DNA of 64,000 nucleotides from Solimonas terrae (GTDB taxonomy: Bacteria; Pseudomonadota; Gammaproteobacteria; Nevskiales; Nevskiaceae). This document shows, one piece after another, positions 20,829 through 31,254 of this stretch. The stretch is from NCBI RefSeq assembly GCF_011067135.1, contig NZ_JAAMOW010000002.1, forward strand, positions 372,001-436,000, given 5' to 3'. The first letter of the stretch is position 1. Each line of letters starts with the position of its first letter. The translations under genes and the position numbers were made by a program. The notes below the pieces were generated by a model. That model made no database searches, was not told the DNA's origin, and was given only the letters and a program-made list of their open reading frames with translations.

Positions 20829-21233
20829 ATGGTCGGAACGCTGAAGGTCGCCATCGCTGCACTGGCCTTGTCGCTGCCGGTCGCAGCGGCATTTGCGGCG
20901 CCGAAGGCGCCGTCGCCCGGGCACGCCGCCGAGCACGGTGCGCACCACTACATCTACTACCCGGACAAGCGCATCTACTACGCGCCGGAAACACAGATGT
21001 GGTTCTGGCCCGACGGCGACAGCTGGATGAGCGGCGGTGCGCTGCCGGTGTTCTATCAGCAGTATGCGAGTCGTGGCTACAACGTCTATCTCGACGTGTC
21101 GCGGCCCTACGAGGCGCAACGGGATGTGAGCGCCGGTTACCGACGTCATCAATGGACACCGTATCACTACGGCGACGACAGCGATGATCGCGACGCGAGC
21201 GATCACCGCCGACACGGTGGTGCAGGAAAGTGA
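20829..21233 (+). CDS. Small secreted His/Tyr-rich protein, unknown
   Basis: A 134-residue protein with signal peptide MVGTLKVAIAALALSLPVAAAFA. The mature part has the patterned stretch HHYIYYPDKRIYYAPETQMWFWPDGDSWM. This resembles small domains in which YYP and IYYAPET motifs repeat across gammaproteobacterial periplasmic proteins. The C-terminus is rich in Asp, His and Arg (DDSDDRDASDHRRH) and could bind metal. The start at 20829 is the only one that gives a signal peptide. A terminator follows 57 bp after the stop. Confidence 0.72.
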   Translation: MVGTLKVAIAALALSLPVAAAFAAPKAPSPGHAAEHGAHHYIYYPDKRIYYAPETQMWFWPDGDSWMSGGALPVFYQQYASRGYNVYLDVSRPYEAQRDVSAGYRRHQWTPYHYGDDSDDRDASDHRRHGGAGK

Positions 21234-21290
21234 ATGTCATGGGCGCCAGGGACGGCGCTGCCACGATGTTCATCGCTTGGTCAAGCATTC

Positions 21291-21318
21291 GGCGGGCCTT
21301 CGGGCCCGCCTTTCTTTT
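21291..21318 (+). terminator. Rho-independent terminator
   Basis: GGCGGGC pairs with GCCCGCC around CTTCGG and is followed by TTTCTTTT. It ends the small secreted protein transcript before the protease gene. Confidence 0.8.
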
Positions 21319-21404
21319 GTCCGGCCGGGGCGGGACAGCAAGCTGATTTTCAGGGCGCTCGCCATGTCGGCGGGTGATAAAAGCAGTAGGCAAGGGAGAA
21401 TGAA

Positions 21405-22667
<1,263 letters not shown>

Positions 22668-22751
22668 TGGTGCCGCTGGTTCGCGGAGCGCGGATCGCTG
22701 CAGGGATGCAGATCCCGATCTGAGTTCGCGCCGGCGAACTGCCTGGCGGTA

Positions 22752-22798
22752 AAGCCATCCAGCCCGCAGCTGCATCGGGTACTGCGGCTGGATGGCTT
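22752..22798. terminator. Long hairpin between convergent genes
   Basis: AAGCCATCCAGCC (from 22752) pairs with GGCTGGATGGCTT (to 22798), the stem extended by CGCAG/CTGCG with one bulged C. It lies between the protease (plus) and the EAL gene (minus). The T-runs are short on both sides, so it is a probable weak bidirectional terminator. Confidence 0.5.
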
Positions 22799-22895
22799 CG
22801 CTTTGTGCGGTGTGTCGCCGCAAGGACGCGCATGTCTGCCGGGGCAGGCGGCTTGCGGCGCCGAGCGCGCGCCCCCGGTTCGCGCTGACGCTGTC

Positions 22896-24167
22896 TCAGG
22901 CGGCGCGCATCGTGTTGCCGCGCAGCATTTCGGCCAGTCGTTCCGGTGGTACCGCCGGCGAGAACAGGAAGCCCTGCGCATAGTCGACGCCGATGCTGCG
23001 CAGCATTGCCAGCTTGCGCGGGCAGTCGACGAACTCGGCGACCGTGCGCTTGCCGGCCGCGCGCGCGACCTGGTGAATGGCGCGGACGATTTCCTGGGCG
23101 AGCGGGTCGTCGGCGATGTCGCGAACGAAGCGACCGTCGATCTTGACTTCGGTGACCGGCAGCGAATGCAGGTAGCCGAACGAGCACAGACCCGAACCGA
23201 AGTCGTCGAGGCTGAAGTTGCAGCCGATCGAGCGGAAGTCCTCGATGATCTCGGCAGCGATTTCCAGCTGCGCGATCGCAGCCGTTTCGGTGATTTCGAA
23301 GCCGAGCTTGCCGGGTGGCGGCCGCAGCGCGCGGACATCGTTGAACAGGCCTTGCATGAAGCGGGCATCGGCCAGCGAGTGGGCCGACAGGTTCATCGTC
23401 AGACCATCCAGCTGTCCGACCAGCTGGGGTTGCTCCTCGATCCAGCTCAGGACGAATTGCGCAGAGTACGCGTCGAGCTCCGGCGTCAGACCGAAGTATT
23501 CGAGGGTTTCGATCGTGCCCGCCGGCAGTGACTCATAGCCGTTGCGTCCGCGCATGCGCATCAGGAACTCGGCCTTGGCGACGCGCGGCTCGCCGCCGCG
23601 GATGTCCATGATCGGCTGCGGATGCAGGGTCAGCAGACCTTCGTCGCGCAGTCGTCGGAAATTGAGCACTGCCGCGGCATCGCGGTGTGCGCAGGCGCCT
23701 TCGTGCTGCGCCGTCTTCGCCGTGACGATCTGATTCAGGCCGCGTTGCTTGGCGGCCTGGCAGGCTTCGCCGGCGGCCACGATGTGGCGTGCCCAATCCC
23801 GCTTCTGCCCGACCGTGACCAATCCCAGCGAAACGCTGAGCTCGCTTTCGCCCAGGGTCGACGGATAGCGAATGGCGCACAGCGCGTCGCGCAGACGCCG
23901 GCATTCGTCGATCGCGGTCTGGCCATGGTCGATTGCCTTGGCGGCGACGAATTCCGCGCTCCAGAGGCGAGCGGCGATGCCGCTCGGTTCGGCCCAGTGC
24001 TGCAGGGTTTCGAGTGTGCGCTCGATGATGCGGTCGCCGACTTCCGGTTCCGCCCACTGGTTGATGCTGCGCATCTGGCGGATGTCGACATACACCAGCA
24101 TCGCACCCGGATAGGCATCCCAGGCTTCGAGTTGGCGGCAAAGCCGCCCGAAATTGGATGTGGGCAT
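22896..24167 (-). CDS. EAL-domain cyclic-di-GMP phosphodiesterase with degenerate GGDEF domain
   Basis: A 423-residue cytoplasmic protein. Residues about 1-160 form a GGDEF-like fold in which the signature is replaced by LWSAEF, so cyclase activity is lost. The C-terminal EAL domain (about 185-420) has EFL in place of EAL but keeps the other catalytic positions: NLSAHS (Asn), FEITET (Glu), LDDFGSG (two Asp), VKIDGRF (Lys), VAEFVD (Glu) and AQGFLFSP (Gln). It is therefore probably an active c-di-GMP hydrolase. It lacks any membrane or sensory domain. The start at 24167 (MPTSNFGRL) is chosen because the frame upstream is low-quality sequence. Confidence 0.85.
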   Translation of the reverse strand: MPTSNFGRLCRQLEAWDAYPGAMLVYVDIRQMRSINQWAEPEVGDRIIERTLETLQHWAEPSGIAARLWSAEFVAAKAIDHGQTAIDECRRLRDALCAIRYPSTLGESELSVSLGLVTVGQKRDWARHIVAAGEACQAAKQRGLNQIVTAKTAQHEGACAHRDAAAVLNFRRLRDEGLLTLHPQPIMDIRGGEPRVAKAEFLMRMRGRNGYESLPAGTIETLEYFGLTPELDAYSAQFVLSWIEEQPQLVGQLDGLTMNLSAHSLADARFMQGLFNDVRALRPPPGKLGFEITETAAIAQLEIAAEIIEDFRSIGCNFSLDDFGSGLCSFGYLHSLPVTEVKIDGRFVRDIADDPLAQEIVRAIHQVARAAGKRTVAEFVDCPRKLAMLRSIGVDYAQGFLFSPAVPPERLAEMLRGNTMRAA

Positions 24168-24236
24168 GACAGGCAAACGTGGCGAATCTGCCCTGTTAGC
24201 GGCCCGATCCCCGCTTCCTGAAGTCCCTGCCAAAAG

Positions 24237-24263
24237 AAAGGCCCCGCCGAAGCGGGGCCTTTT
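24237..24263 (-). terminator. Rho-independent terminator of the OmpA gene
   Basis: AAAGGCCCCGC and GCGGGGCCTTT flank a CGAA loop. On the minus strand it is followed by CTTTTGG. It lies 30 bp after the OmpA-family stop codon. Confidence 0.8.
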
Positions 24264-24293
24264 GAAGTTCTGCGGGATGACCGCAGGGATACT

Positions 24294-25793
24294 TTACTGG
24301 ACGACGTGCAGCTCGACGCGGCGGTTGTTCTCGCGGCCGGCGTCGGTGTCGTTGGTGTCGATCGGGCGCGTTTCGCCGTAGCCCACCGGCGTCATGCGAC
24401 CAGCCGCGACCGAGTGGTCGGTCAGGTACTTCTTGACGGCGATCGCACGGCGTTCCGACAGACCCAGGTTGTAGGCTTCCGAGCCGATGTTGTCGGTATG
24501 GCCTTCGACCTCGACCTTGACGTTCGGGTAAGCCTGCAGCGTGACCGCCACCTGATCGAGGATGCGCTGCGCTTCCGGCGTCAGGCGGTCGGAGTCGAAC
24601 TCGAACTTCACGCCACGCAGGACGAAGTTCTGCTCAACCGCGCAGCCGTTGGCGTCGACCTGCTCACCCGGATGCGGCTTGCGGCAATCGCCGACCAGCG
24701 CGCAACCGTTCGGCAGCACCTTGGCGCCCGGCGGCGAGTGCGGGCACTCGTCGAGGTAGTCCGGGATGCCGTCACCGTCGGAGTCGAGCGGGCAGCCGTC
24801 CGGACCGACGGCAACACCCTTGGGCGTGTTGGCGCAACGGTCGAGGTCATCCGGGATGCCGTCACCATCGGAATCGTTGGTCGAGCAGCCGTCGGCATTG
24901 ACCTTGGTGCCCTTCGGCGTGTTCGGGCACTTGTCGAGGTAATCCGGCACGCCGTCACCATCGGAATCCAGCGGGCAGCCATTGACGTCGACCTGCACAC
25001 CCTTCGGCGTGTTCGGGCAGCGATCGCGGACATCCGGCACGCCATCGGCGTCGGAATCCAGCTCGCAGCCATCGGGCCCGACCTGCGTGCCCTTCGGCGT
25101 GTTCGGGCACTTGTCGAGATAATCCGGCACGCCGTCGCCATCGAGGTCGGTCGGGCAGCCATCGGAGTACACGGTCACGCCCTTCGGCGTCCCCGGGCAC
25201 TTGTCGCGCGAATTCGGCACACCGTCGCCGTCGTCGTCGTTCGGATCGGCGCCGAACTTCCAGCGCAGGCCGGCAGTTGCCGTCCACAGGTAGAAAGTGG
25301 AGTCGGCAACCGGACCCTTGCCGTTGACGAAGTCGAGGTTGTATCGGCCTTCGACCCGGAAATCGAGATTCTGCGACAGGTTGAAGAAGCTGCCGAGGCC
25401 GAGTCCGACGCCCGCGCCACCGGTATTGGTGTCGAGGAACTTCAGATAGTGGCCGTTGACGTTGCCGAGCAGGTAAGGCCGCACGGTCCACTTCTCGGGA
25501 GCCAGATACTGCATCAGGCTGACGCCGAGAATCGCGCGCTTGTAGTCGTTCTGCTTGCTGAGATCCTTGACGTCGAGGTAGCTGTAGCCGCCTTCGAATT
25601 CCAGGCCGAGGTAAGGCGCAATCGAACGACCGACGGCAAGCGACCCGGCGATGCCGGAGTCGAGGTCGTTCTTGTCCGAGAACACGATGCCCACCGAGGG
25701 CGACACGTACCAGCGTCCGTCGTAGTCGGTTTGTGCGAAGGCATTGCCGACCCACAGCATGCTCGCGACGATCAGCCAACCGTATTTCCGCAT
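24294..25793 (-). CDS. OmpA-family outer membrane protein with six thrombospondin-3-type calcium repeats
   Basis: This 499-residue protein starts MRKYGWLIVASM with a signal peptide ending AFAQ; a strong GGGAGAAG site precedes it. An N-terminal eight-strand OmpA-like beta barrel occupies about 20-185. Six repeats of the form DSDGDGVPDYLDKCPNTPKG (about 190-380) follow, each with the calcium-binding DxDxDG pattern and paired Cys. A C-terminal peptidoglycan-binding OmpA domain (about 385-499) has the signature VEVEGHTDNIGSEAYNLGLS with Asp and Arg ligands. It probably anchors the outer membrane to the cell wall. The repeats are also visible as tandem DNA repeats of about 84-99 bp. Confidence 0.93.
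   Translation of the reverse strand: MRKYGWLIVASMLWVGNAFAQTDYDGRWYVSPSVGIVFSDKNDLDSGIAGSLAVGRSIAPYLGLEFEGGYSYLDVKDLSKQNDYKRAILGVSLMQYLAPEKWTVRPYLLGNVNGHYLKFLDTNTGGAGVGLGLGSFFNLSQNLDFRVEGRYNLDFVNGKGPVADSTFYLWTATAGLRWKFGADPNDDDGDGVPNSRDKCPGTPKGVTVYSDGCPTDLDGDGVPDYLDKCPNTPKGTQVGPDGCELDSDADGVPDVRDRCPNTPKGVQVDVNGCPLDSDGDGVPDYLDKCPNTPKGTKVNADGCSTNDSDGDGIPDDLDRCANTPKGVAVGPDGCPLDSDGDGIPDYLDECPHSPPGAKVLPNGCALVGDCRKPHPGEQVDANGCAVEQNFVLRGVKFEFDSDRLTPEAQRILDQVAVTLQAYPNVKVEVEGHTDNIGSEAYNLGLSERRAIAVKKYLTDHSVAAGRMTPVGYGETRPIDTNDTDAGRENNRRVELHVVQ
24740..25235 (-). repeat. Tandem coding repeat of the OmpA linker
   Basis: Six in-frame units of roughly 84-99 bp encode the calcium-type repeats of the OmpA-family protein. 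Neighbouring units share long near-identical runs such as the complement of TCGGCGTGTTCGGGCA. Unit number could vary by recombination between strains. Confidence 0.7.
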
Positions 25794-26015
25794 TCTTCTT
25801 CTCCCAATCCCTTGTCGCGCCGCATGGTTCCGGGCCAGGCCCGTCCCTGTACCCGGACGGTAATGCTGGCTTCGAAGTGGGAACCGCGAAGCGGTATCTC
25901 GCACTTCTCTTTCATGAGGCTTTCTCGATTATGATTGCGAAACCGAACGCCGTAAATACGGTCGCGCGTCGGAAAACTGATATTCGTGGTCATCGAGAAA
26001 GGGCAGGAGCTTCCA

Positions 26016-27329
26016 ATGAAGGCAGTGAAGGCTGTTGGCATATTGGGCGCGCTGGCCGCGCTGATGGTGTTGGGAGGATGCGGCAACGGCAGCATCAAGA
26101 GCCCGGACTTCGAGCCGGTCACCACGCTCATCAGTGTGGACATCCAGCCGGCGACCGCTGGCCAGCCCAACACGCTGCCGGCCGGTACCACGCTTTCGTA
26201 TCGTGCGATGGCCACCGTCAGCGTGACGGTGCAGCCCGGCACCAAGGACGCCGCGGGCAACGAAATCGACTCGCAGACGCGCACTGAAGACGTCACTTCG
26301 AAGACCGACTGGACCAGCAGCAACATGTCGGTTGCGACCGTCAGCCAGGGTGTCGTGACAGGCCAGTCGGCGAGCGCAACGCCGGTCACGATCACGGCAA
26401 GCTATGGCGGCAAGTCCGATACCGTGCAGGTCACGGTGACGTCTGCGGTGCTGACCAGCGTCGTCTACGCGGCGGAAGCGGGCACCGCACGCACGAGCAA
26501 CGATCAGTACACGGTGATCACCGGCAACAACGTGCCGTTCCAGCTCTACGGACGCTTCAGCGATCAGACCGCCAGCGACGCACCGCGTCTGCTCGACGAC
26601 GCCTCGTTCGGCATCACCTGGACCAGCAGCGCCACCGATGTCGCCAACAACCCGGCGGGCGACGGCAACTTCACGACGTCGACCGCCGGCACCACCGTGA
26701 TCCGCGGCACCGTCACGCAGCAGCCCGATGGTTCGGCGGTCACCGGCGTGACGCCGACATTCGCGACCGCGACGCTGGTCGTGCAGGCGGCCAATGCATT
26801 CTGCGATCGCGCATTCGTGGCCCCCAGCGCCAAGACGTCGGTCGAAACCTCGATCGGTTGCCTGGGTTGCACGGTCGCCAATCCCGAGCAGGCCATCGAC
26901 GGTGATCTCAACACCGATGCGACGATGGACATTCCGCTCGGCCTGCTGCTCAGCGCGACGCTTTCGCTGAACGTGTCCGACAGCAGCAATCCGCTGACGG
27001 TCGGCAAGTCGGTCGGCCTGGTCCTGAGCCGCGACGCCGATCTGCTGTCCGCGGAACTGCTGTCGACGCTGACCGTGACCACCGTCAACTGCGACGTCAA
27101 CGGCAGCAACTGCACGCCGGTCGAGACCTTCGCCGGCTCCAGCGATGCCCTGCATCTCGGCCTGCTCGGTCTGATCGGCAGCGTGCCGGAGTATCTGCTG
27201 GCCACCGATCCGATCACCCAGCCCGCCAATGGCGTGCGCCTGAGCTTCCAGGGTGGCCTGGTCAGTCTGCTGGCGTCCCTGCACGTGCATTCGGCTTGTG
27301 CGGCGACGGCCGCCAGCGCGACGCCGTAA
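26016..27329 (+). CDS. Big_2-like Ig-domain lipoprotein
   Basis: The 437-residue protein starts MKAVKAVGILGALAALMVLGGC with a lipobox LGGC at about 19-22. A GGGCAGGAG ribosome site precedes the start at 26016. The first third carries a bacterial Ig-like domain (WTSSNMSVATVSQGVVTGQS, a Big_2 signature), followed by a second WTSSATDVANN repeat. The C-terminal half has a Cys-containing region (CLGC) and a beta-rich domain of unknown family. It is probably an outer membrane surface or periplasmic lipoprotein. A strong terminator follows 17 bp after the stop. Confidence 0.8.
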   Translation: MKAVKAVGILGALAALMVLGGCGNGSIKSPDFEPVTTLISVDIQPATAGQPNTLPAGTTLSYRAMATVSVTVQPGTKDAAGNEIDSQTRTEDVTSKTDWTSSNMSVATVSQGVVTGQSASATPVTITASYGGKSDTVQVTVTSAVLTSVVYAAEAGTARTSNDQYTVITGNNVPFQLYGRFSDQTASDAPRLLDDASFGITWTSSATDVANNPAGDGNFTTSTAGTTVIRGTVTQQPDGSAVTGVTPTFATATLVVQAANAFCDRAFVAPSAKTSVETSIGCLGCTVANPEQAIDGDLNTDATMDIPLGLLLSATLSLNVSDSSNPLTVGKSVGLVLSRDADLLSAELLSTLTVTTVNCDVNGSNCTPVETFAGSSDALHLGLLGLIGSVPEYLLATDPITQPANGVRLSFQGGLVSLLASLHVHSACAATAASATP

Positions 27330-27346
27330 CAACACTGCTGCAACGA

Positions 27347-27380
27347 AAAAGGGCGCCGGATCTCCGGCGCCCTTTTTTTT
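27347..27380 (+). terminator. Rho-independent terminator
   Basis: AAAGGGCGCCGGA pairs with TCCGGCGCCCTTT around a two- to four-base loop, followed by an eight-T run. It separates the lipoprotein gene from the convergent malic enzyme gene and works best on the plus strand. Confidence 0.85.
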
Positions 27381-27395
27381 CGGGCTCGACGGGCC

Positions 27396-29690
27396 CTAGC
27401 GGTTCGCGGCGGCGTTGGCCTCCAGCACCGTCAGTGCCGTCATGTTGACGATGCGTCGCACCGTCGTCGACGGCGTCAGGATGTGCACCGGCGCGGCGGC
27501 GCCGAGCAGGATCGGACCGATCGCGACGTTATTGCCGGCGGCCGTCTTGAGCAGGTTGTAGGCGATGTTGGCGGCATCGAGATTCGGCAGCACCAGAAGA
27601 TTGGCGTTGCCGTGCAAGGTCGTCGACGGCAGGATGCTTTTGCGCATGGCATCGTCGAGCGCGCAGTCGCCGTGCATTTCGCCGTCGACCGCCAGCGTCG
27701 GTGCACGCTCGCGCAACAGGGCCAGTGTCTGGCGCATCTTCACTGCCGACGGCGCATCGGAGCTGCCGAAATTCGAGTGTGAGACCAGGGCTGCCTTCGG
27801 CTCGATGCCGAAACGGCGGATTTCGTCGGCGGCCATCAGCGTGATTTCGGCGAGCTGTTCGGCACTGGGGTCGAGATTGATGTGCGTATCGACAAGGAAC
27901 AGCTGACGATCCGGCAGGATCAAGGCGTTCATTGCGCCATAGCTCGAAATGCCGGCGCGCTTGCCGATCACCTCGTCGATGTAGCGCAGATGACGTGCGA
28001 CGCTGGAGATCGTGCCGCAGATCATGCCGTCGGCCTCGCCCTTCTTCAGCAGCATCGAGGCGATCAGCGTCGTGCGGCGGCGCATTTCCAGCTTGGCCTG
28101 TTGCGCGGTGATGCCGCGGCGTTCCATCAGCGCGTGATAGGCCGCCCAGTATTCGCGATAGCGCGGGTCGTGTTCGGGATTGACGATGTCGTAGTGCTGG
28201 CCTGCTTTCAGGCGCAGACCGTACTGCGAGATGCGGTGTTCGATGACCGCCGGTCGTCCGACCAGCAGCGGTCGCGCGAGCTTTTCGTCGACGGCGATCT
28301 GCACCGCGCGCAGCACGCGTTCTTCCTCGCCCTCGGCGAAAACGATGCGGCTCTTCTCCGGGGCGAGCTTGCGTGCGGCGGCGAAGATCGGCTTCATCAG
28401 CGTGCCGCTGTGGTAGACGAACTGCTGCAGGCGCTGGCGATAGAGATCGAAGTCGTCGATCGGTCGGGTGGCGACCCCGGCGTCCATCGCGGCCTGCGCC
28501 ACGGCCGGCGCGATCTGCACGATCAGGCGCGGATCGAAGGGCTTGGGGATGATGTATTCCGGGCCGAAACAGAGGTCTTCGATGCCGTAGGCCTGGGCCA
28601 CGACGTCGCTCTGTTCCTGGCGAGCCAGCGTCGCGATCGCATTGACCACGGCGATTTCCATCGAGCGCGTGATCGTCGTTGCGCCGACATCGAGCGCGCC
28701 ACGGAAGATGAACGGAAAGCAGAGAACGTTGTTGACCTGATTCGGGTAGTCGGTGCGACCGGTGGCGATCACGGCGTCGTCACGCACCTGCCTGACTTCC
28801 TCCGGCGTGATTTCCGGCGTCGGATTGGCGAGCGCGAGGATCAACGGCCTGGCCGCCATCTTCGCGACCATCTCCGGCTTGAGCACGCCGCCGGCCGACA
28901 GGCCGAGGAACAGATCGGCGCCGTCGATCACTTCGGCCAGCGTGCGCGCGTCGGTCTTCTGCGCGTACTGCGCCTTGTCCGGGTCCATCAGCTCGGTACG
29001 GCCCTCGTGGACCACACCGGCAAGGTCGGTCAGCCAGATGTTCCGCTTCGGCAGGCCGAGATCGACCAGCAGCTCGACGCAGGCCAGCGCCGCGGCACCG
29101 GCGCCGCTGACCACCAGCTTCACTTCATCGATCTTCTTGCCGACGACGATCAGGCCATTGGTGACGGCCGCGCCGACGATGATCGCAGTGCCATGCTGAT
29201 CGTCGTGGAAGACCGGAATCTTCATGCGCTTGCGCAGCTCGCGCTCGATGTAGAAGCACTCCGGCGCCTTGATGTCCTCGAGATTGATGCCGCCGAAGGT
29301 CGGTTCCAGTGCGGCGATGATCTCGATCAGCTTGTCCGGATCGCGCTGGTCGAGCTCGATGTCGAACACGTCGATGCCGGCGAACTTCTTGAACAGCACG
29401 GCCTTGCCTTCCATCACCGGCTTGGCGGCGAGCGGACCGATCGTGCCGAGACCGAGGACCGCGGTGCCGTTGCTGACGACGGCGACGAGATTGCCGCGCG
29501 CGGTGTAGCGATAGGCGTTGACCGGATCGGCGGCGATCTCCTCGCAGGCGGCGGCGACGCCGGGCGAGTAGGCGAGCGCCAGATCGCTCTGATTGGTCAT
29601 CTGCTTGGTCGGCGTGACCGCGAGTTTTCCGGGCACCGGAAACTCGTGATAGTCGAGAGCGGCTTGGCGAAGGGCTTTGAGGTCGCGCAT
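27396..29690 (-). CDS. maeB: NADP-dependent malic enzyme with phosphotransacetylase-like domain
   Basis: The 764-residue enzyme decarboxylates malate to pyruvate. The N-terminal malic domain (about 1-425) shows [12 protein letters not shown], the catalytic-site pattern [10 protein letters not shown] and the nucleotide fold [18 protein letters not shown]. The C-terminal domain (about 430-764) resembles phosphate acetyltransferase ([37 protein letters not shown]) and is usually regulatory in MaeB. The chosen start ([18 protein letters not shown]) matches the family. A perfect TATAAT box on the minus strand (29736-29741) lies about 45 bp upstream. Malate synthase is also encoded in this window. 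Confidence 0.95.
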   Translation of the reverse strand: MRDLKALRQAALDYHEFPVPGKLAVTPTKQMTNQSDLALAYSPGVAAACEEIAADPVNAYRYTARGNLVAVVSNGTAVLGLGTIGPLAAKPVMEGKAVLFKKFAGIDVFDIELDQRDPDKLIEIIAALEPTFGGINLEDIKAPECFYIERELRKRMKIPVFHDDQHGTAIIVGAAVTNGLIVVGKKIDEVKLVVSGAGAAALACVELLVDLGLPKRNIWLTDLAGVVHEGRTELMDPDKAQYAQKTDARTLAEVIDGADLFLGLSAGGVLKPEMVAKMAARPLILALANPTPEITPEEVRQVRDDAVIATGRTDYPNQVNNVLCFPFIFRGALDVGATTITRSMEIAVVNAIATLARQEQSDVVAQAYGIEDLCFGPEYIIPKPFDPRLIVQIAPAVAQAAMDAGVATRPIDDFDLYRQRLQQFVYHSGTLMKPIFAAARKLAPEKSRIVFAEGEEERVLRAVQIAVDEKLARPLLVGRPAVIEHRISQYGLRLKAGQHYDIVNPEHDPRYREYWAAYHALMERRGITAQQAKLEMRRRTTLIASMLLKKGEADGMICGTISSVARHLRYIDEVIGKRAGISSYGAMNALILPDRQLFLVDTHINLDPSAEQLAEITLMAADEIRRFGIEPKAALVSHSNFGSSDAPSAVKMRQTLALLRERAPTLAVDGEMHGDCALDDAMRKSILPSTTLHGNANLLVLPNLDAANIAYNLLKTAAGNNVAIGPILLGAAAPVHILTPSTTVRRIVNMTALTVLEANAAANR

Positions 29691-29735
29691 GGGTCTTCGG
29701 ATCGGGTTCGCGTCGGGGGTCGCGAGCAGGCGGCG

Positions 29736-29741
29736 ATTATA
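29736..29741 (-). promoter_or_regulatory. -10 box of the malic enzyme promoter
   Basis: TATAAT on the minus strand, about 45 bp upstream of maeB. No good -35 hexamer is visible at 16-18 bp, so an activator may be needed. Confidence 0.4.
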
Positions 29742-29835
29742 GGGAATACGGCGCAGACCGGCCGATGGCGGCGCCACGATGTTGCACAATCGGCGCGAGG
29801 CTGCGCCGGTGTCGCGGCCGTGACCAGGAGTCCCG

Positions 29836-31122
29836 ATGCCCGAGGCACCGCCACGCACCGCCGTCCGCATCCGCTCGATCTTCAGCGGATCGATCGGCAA
29901 CCTCGTCGAGTGGTACGACTGGTACGTCTACTCGGCGTTTTCGCTGTATTTCGCGAAAGCCTTCTTTCCGGAGGGCGACCGCACCACGCAGCTGCTCAAC
30001 ACCGCCGCGGTGTTCGCGATCGGCTTTCTGATGCGGCCGATCGGGGGCTGGCTGCTCGGCTGGTATGCCGACCGTCACGGGCGTCGCGCGGCGCTGCTGC
30101 TGTCGGTCTGGCTGATGTGCTTCGGTTCGCTGGCGATCGCGCTGACGCCGGGCTACGCGACGATCGGTGTCGCCGCGCCGATCCTGCTGGTGATCTCGCG
30201 TCTCGTGCAGGGGCTGTCGCTGGGCGGCGAGTACGGTACGTCGGCGACCTATCTGTCGGAAATGGCGACACGCGAACACCGTGGTTTCTATTCGAGCTTC
30301 CAGTACGTGACCCTGATCGCCGGTCAGTTGCTGGCGATCGGCGTGCTGATCCTGCTGCAGTTCGTGCTGCTGACGCCGGCGCAGCTGGAGAGCTGGGGCT
30401 GGCGCATTCCGTTCGTGATCGGCGCCGGCTGCGCGATCGTCGCGATGGTTCTGCGCCGCAGCATGGCGGAGACCGAATCGTTCCAGCGTCGCGGTGCGCT
30501 GCGCGACACCGGTCTGCTGCGCGAATTGGCCAGGCATCCGAAGGCACTTGCCACCGTCGTCGGCCTGACCATGGGCGGCACCCTGGCTTTTTACACCTAC
30601 ACCACGTACATGCAGAAATATCTGGTCAATACCGCCGGCTTCAGCAAGGCCGACTCGACCCTGATTTCCGCCGCGACGCTGTTTCTCTACATGCTGCTGC
30701 AACCGCTCATCGGCGCCTTGTCCGATCGCATCGGCCGGCGTCCGATCCTGATCGCGTTCGGCGTGCTCGGCACGCTGCTGACGGTGCCGATCCTGTCGGC
30801 GCTCGGCGAGATCAGGACGGTCTGGGGCGCGTTCTGGCTGATCATGGGCGCGCTGCTGATCGTCAGCGGCTACACGTCGATCAACGCCATCGTCAAGGCC
30901 GAGTTGTTCCCGACCGAAATCCGCGCGATCGGGGTCGGGCTGCCATACGCACTGACCGTATCGATCTTCGGCGGCACGGCCGAGTACATCGCGCTGTGGT
31001 TCAAGCATGTCGGCCATGAAAGCGGTTACGCCTGGTATGTGACGGTGTGCATCGCGATTTCGCTGCTGATCTACGTCGGCATGCGCGACACCAGGGCGCA
31101 CTCGCGGATCAGCGAGGATTGA
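29836..31122 (+). CDS. MFS carboxylate/proton symporter, MHS (KgtP/ProP-like) family
   Basis: A 428-residue transporter with twelve predicted membrane segments. Family signatures are SGSIGNLVEWYDWYVYSAFS at the start, GFLMRPIGGWLLGWYADRHGRR in loop 2-3 and GLSLGGEYGTSATYLSEMA in helix 5. These are typical of the metabolite:H+ symporter group that imports alpha-ketoglutarate, citrate or related acids. The GNLVEWYDWYVYSAF form is closest to alpha-ketoglutarate permease. It follows maeB divergently, with about 145 bp between starts, and is near a DctA-type gene, suggesting organic acid use. Confidence 0.88.
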   Translation: MPEAPPRTAVRIRSIFSGSIGNLVEWYDWYVYSAFSLYFAKAFFPEGDRTTQLLNTAAVFAIGFLMRPIGGWLLGWYADRHGRRAALLLSVWLMCFGSLAIALTPGYATIGVAAPILLVISRLVQGLSLGGEYGTSATYLSEMATREHRGFYSSFQYVTLIAGQLLAIGVLILLQFVLLTPAQLESWGWRIPFVIGAGCAIVAMVLRRSMAETESFQRRGALRDTGLLRELARHPKALATVVGLTMGGTLAFYTYTTYMQKYLVNTAGFSKADSTLISAATLFLYMLLQPLIGALSDRIGRRPILIAFGVLGTLLTVPILSALGEIRTVWGAFWLIMGALLIVSGYTSINAIVKAELFPTEIRAIGVGLPYALTVSIFGGTAEYIALWFKHVGHESGYAWYVTVCIAISLLIYVGMRDTRAHSRISED

Positions 31123-31135
31123 AGCGCGCGGCGGC

Positions 31136-31254
31136 GCGTGCCTCGATACACCGCGCTGCGCGCGGCACTCGGCATGAACGGCTTGTGGTGCGACCAGCAC
31201 GCCCTTCGCCGGTCATCCCGAGTGCGGGGCCGCAGGCCTCGTGTATCGAGGGCC
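31136..31254. repeat. Two inverted copies of a REP-like palindromic element
   Basis: An inverted copy (31136-31181) and a direct copy (31211-31254) share the frame CCGAGTG-hairpin-TGTATCGAGG with copies at 55836-56016. The internal hairpins differ in sequence but keep pairing around GCA: CCGCGC/GCGCGG in the first and CGGGGCC/GGCCTCG in the second. The pair fills the gap between the convergent MFS and symporter genes and ends exactly at the symporter stop codon. Confidence 0.7.

Noticed and set aside
24740..25235. Regular DNA repeats resembling a CRISPR array
   Set aside because: The repeats are in frame in the OmpA gene, encode calcium-type units and have no unique spacers.
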